From contig NZ_JABVEB010000020.1 in NCBI RefSeq assembly GCF_014323665.1, forward strand, positions 1 to 61,772: 61,772 nucleotides of DNA, in the 5' to 3' direction. The notes under the pieces are model-generated. The model did not search any database. It was not told the origin of the DNA and saw nothing but the letters and a program-made list of their open reading frames with translations. This DNA is from Actinomadura sp. HBU206391. Lineage in GTDB: Bacteria; Actinomycetota; Actinomycetes; Streptosporangiales; Streptosporangiaceae. Shown piece after piece: positions 60,215-61,772 of the stretch; the stretch's first letter is position 1; the number at the start of each line of letters is the position of its first letter. Both the position numbers and the translations under genes were made by a program.

Positions 60215-60751
60215 ATGCGCGTCGATGATCTGATCAGGATGGAGCGGCGAGGCGAGCTGCCGGAGTTCGTGCTGTTCTGGGGCGGCAAGCAGCACCACGG
60301 CATCGGCAAGAGCTGCCTGAGCCAGTGGTATCCGTCGCCGTTCACCGCCGACGGCGTGGTCTATCCCACCGCCGAGCACTTCATGATGGTCGGCAAGGCC
60401 AGGCTGTTCGGCGACGCGGCCGCCGAGGCGAGGATCCTCGCCGACCCCGACCCGGGCCGGGCCAAGGGTGCCGGCCGTACGGTGCGGGGGTTCGACGAGA
60501 CGGCGTGGATCGAGCACCGTTTCGACATCGTCGTGGCCGGCAACCGCGCGAAGTTCGGCGCGCTCGGACCGCTGCGGGACTTCCTGCTGGCGACCTCGGG
60601 CAAGGTGCTCGTCGAGGCGAGCCCCTACGACCCCATCTGGGGCATCGGGCTCAGCGAGCATCAACCCGAGTCCGGGCGCCCGTCCCAGTGGCGAGGACTC
60701 AACCTGCTGGGCTTCGCTCTCATGGCGGCCCGCGCCGACCTCGCCGCCTGA
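60215..60751 (+). CDS. NADAR family protein (YbiA-like)
   Basis: 178 aa. FVLFWGGKQHHGIGKSCLSQWYPSPF, YPTAEHFMMVGKARLFGD and SPYDPIWGIGLSEHQPESGRPSQWRGLNLLG are the NADAR landmarks. Members hydrolyse N-glycosidic bonds of toxic riboflavin intermediates or ADP-ribose adducts and often sit in NAD-linked defence or repair contexts. ATG 60215 is chosen; the frame is open upstream through the 3' end of the methyltransferase gene. CACGAT lies 7 nt before the ATG and no ribosome binding site is seen, so a leaderless mRNA is possible. Confidence 0.88.
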   Translation: MRVDDLIRMERRGELPEFVLFWGGKQHHGIGKSCLSQWYPSPFTADGVVYPTAEHFMMVGKARLFGDAAAEARILADPDPGRAKGAGRTVRGFDETAWIEHRFDIVVAGNRAKFGALGPLRDFLLATSGKVLVEASPYDPIWGIGLSEHQPESGRPSQWRGLNLLGFALMAARADLAA

Positions 60752-60753
60752 TC

Positions 60754-60775
60754 GGCCCGCTCTTCGGGGCGGGTC
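60754..60775. terminator. Short hairpin between convergent NADAR and toroid genes
   Basis: CCCGC (60756-60760) and GCGGG (60769-60773), extended by a G-T and a G-C pair, form a 7-bp stem with an 8-nt loop directly after the NADAR stop and before the convergent gene end. Confidence 0.45.
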
Positions 60776-60788
60776 GACGGCCGGGGGG

Positions 60789-61772
60789 TCAGGAACCGGT
60801 GCGGACCGCGGTGGGAAGGGCCGCCGGCGCGCAGCCGCAGGCGACCGGGTCGGCCGCCTCGGAGGGCCCCAGCGGTCGGCCGCCGATCTCCTTGAAGATC
60901 GTCGCGCCGGGGGTTGTGCCCGACAGCGCGTCCGCCGCCAGGACCACCGCCGCCGCGGTGTAGGTGGACCGGTCTCCGGGGAAGTGCCGGTCGTTGGCGA
61001 ACTGGTAGCCCGTCCAGTACGACCCGTCCGGGTGGCGCAGATGCTGCATCGCGTCGAACAGCTCAAGGGCCCGGCCGGTGTCGCCTATCGCGTCCAGGGC
61101 CAGTACCAGCTCGCAGGTCTCGGCACCGGTCACCCATGGCTGGTCGGACACGCAGCGGCAGCCGAGGCCGGGGACGACGAACGTGTCCCACTGCTCGGCG
61201 ATCCGCCGGTGCGCCGCCTGCCCGCGTACCGGCCCGCTGAGCATCGGGTAGTACCAGTCCATCGAGTAGCGGCTCTTGTCGGCGAACGCCTCGGGATGGG
61301 CGGCGACCACATGTCCCAGCTGGTCGGCGGCGAGCTCCCAGTCGGGCTGCGGGTCGCCCAGCCGTTCCGCGAGGGCCACCGCGCATCGCAGCGACTGGTA
61401 GATCGACGAGCAGCCGGTGAGCAGCGCGTGGTCGCTCGGCGAGCCGTCCGGACGGCGGATCCAGATGATCTCTCCGCGGGCGGTCTGCAGCCCGAGCGTG
61501 AACTCGACGGCGCGCCGCACGGTCGGCCACATCCGCTCGGCGAACTCCTCGTCGCCGGTGATCAGGAGCTCGTGCCACGCGCCGACGGCGACGTAGGCGG
61601 CGTGGTTGGACTCGCCGCCCGGCTCGGTGACGTCGCCGAGCACCCACTTGGCCGGCCATGAGCCGTCGGGTCGCTGGACGGTCCGCAGCCACTCGTAGGC
61701 TCGCCGCGCCGGGGCGCGGAGCCCGGCCACGCCGAGCGCCATCGCCGCCTCGATGTGGTTCCACGCGTCCAC
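60789..61772 (-). CDS. Prenyltransferase/squalene-cyclase-like alpha/alpha-toroid protein, C-terminal part
   Basis: At least 327 aa; the 5' end lies beyond the right edge (the GTG at the very edge is probably internal). Helical-repeat blocks with aromatic and Gly-Asp motifs (EWLRTVQRPDGSWPAKW, NHAAYVAVGAWHELLITGDEEFAERMWPTVRRAVEF, RHPDGSYWTGYQF) indicate a six-hairpin toroid related to prenyltransferase beta subunits and glycoside hydrolase families; annotation pipelines usually call it 'prenyltransferase'. Catalytic residues cannot be assigned. The C-terminal tail PVACGCAPAALPTAV is short and Cys-containing. Function unknown. Confidence 0.7.
   Translation of the reverse strand: MDAWNHIEAAMALGVAGLRAPARRAYEWLRTVQRPDGSWPAKWVLGDVTEPGGESNHAAYVAVGAWHELLITGDEEFAERMWPTVRRAVEFTLGLQTARGEIIWIRRPDGSPSDHALLTGCSSIYQSLRCAVALAERLGDPQPDWELAADQLGHVVAAHPEAFADKSRYSMDWYYPMLSGPVRGQAAHRRIAEQWDTFVVPGLGCRCVSDQPWVTGAETCELVLALDAIGDTGRALELFDAMQHLRHPDGSYWTGYQFANDRHFPGDRSTYTAAAVVLAADALSGTTPGATIFKEIGGRPLGPSEAADPVACGCAPAALPTAVRTGS

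Overview
This is a high-GC window with GTG/TTG starts, many 4-nt ATGA/GTGA gene overlaps, Tat signals and four-gene 'conservon' units. It looks like a chromosomal segment of a filamentous actinobacterium. The mix (conservons, ROK regulators, an actinobacterial-type Kgd, a KstR-like site) would suit Streptosporangiales, but no rRNA or marker gene here proves the genus. I see no tRNA, rRNA, CRISPR array, insertion sequence or phage gene.

Layout. (1) 1-4953: the 5' end of kgd (2-oxoglutarate decarboxylase/dehydrogenase), a DedA membrane protein, a repeat island, then a lipid/steroid-type group (DapB-like dehydrogenase, MFE/17beta-HSD-like SDR, enoyl-CoA hydratase homologue). (2) 5008-12156, minus strand: a tightly coupled seven-gene ebo-type operon. 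It holds myo-inositol-phosphate synthase, UbiA prenyltransferase EboC, a TIM-barrel isomerase, EboA, TatD-like EboB, EboE and phosphatase EboF. The sugar-phosphate cyclase EboD of the classical cluster is absent and Ino1 stands at the head. (3) 12360-15920: two tandem ROK repressors and a sugar-isomerase-like TIM barrel. (4) 16071-21742: a compact diterpenoid cluster of polyprenyl diphosphate synthase, P450, class I terpene synthase and class II diterpene cyclase. (5) 21950-35199: three tandem conservons (CvnA sensor kinase-like, CvnB roadblock, CvnC DUF742, CvnD GTPase) with a CbiX-like gene between the first and second. (6) 35355-45502: a sugar operon with ABC importer, Gfo/Idh oxidoreductase, secreted ThuA-DUF1080 protein, secreted PQQ-type sugar dehydrogenase with PKD and CBM modules, and a Tat-exported TIM barrel. 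It looks like a 3-keto-glycoside pathway. (7) 45803-61772: housekeeping and accessory genes (beta-lactamase-like protein, cupin, aldo/keto reductase, CPBP protease, patatin, Nramp-like carrier, membrane-anchored beta-propeller), an ADH/ferredoxin/flavin-reductase operon behind a KstR-like operator, ribokinase, a methyltransferase, a NADAR protein and a truncated alpha/alpha-toroid protein.

How they may work together. The promoters of ROK1, ROK2 and the sugar ABC operon share one element, and ROK2 and the ABC operon match over about 80 bp. This links the regulators at 12-15 kb to the catabolic operon 20 kb away as a split regulon. The ino1-ebo operon diverges from ROK1 and may fall under the same control. 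The diterpene genes directly precede a triple conservon, an arrangement that suggests, without proving, that the signalling modules control that product.
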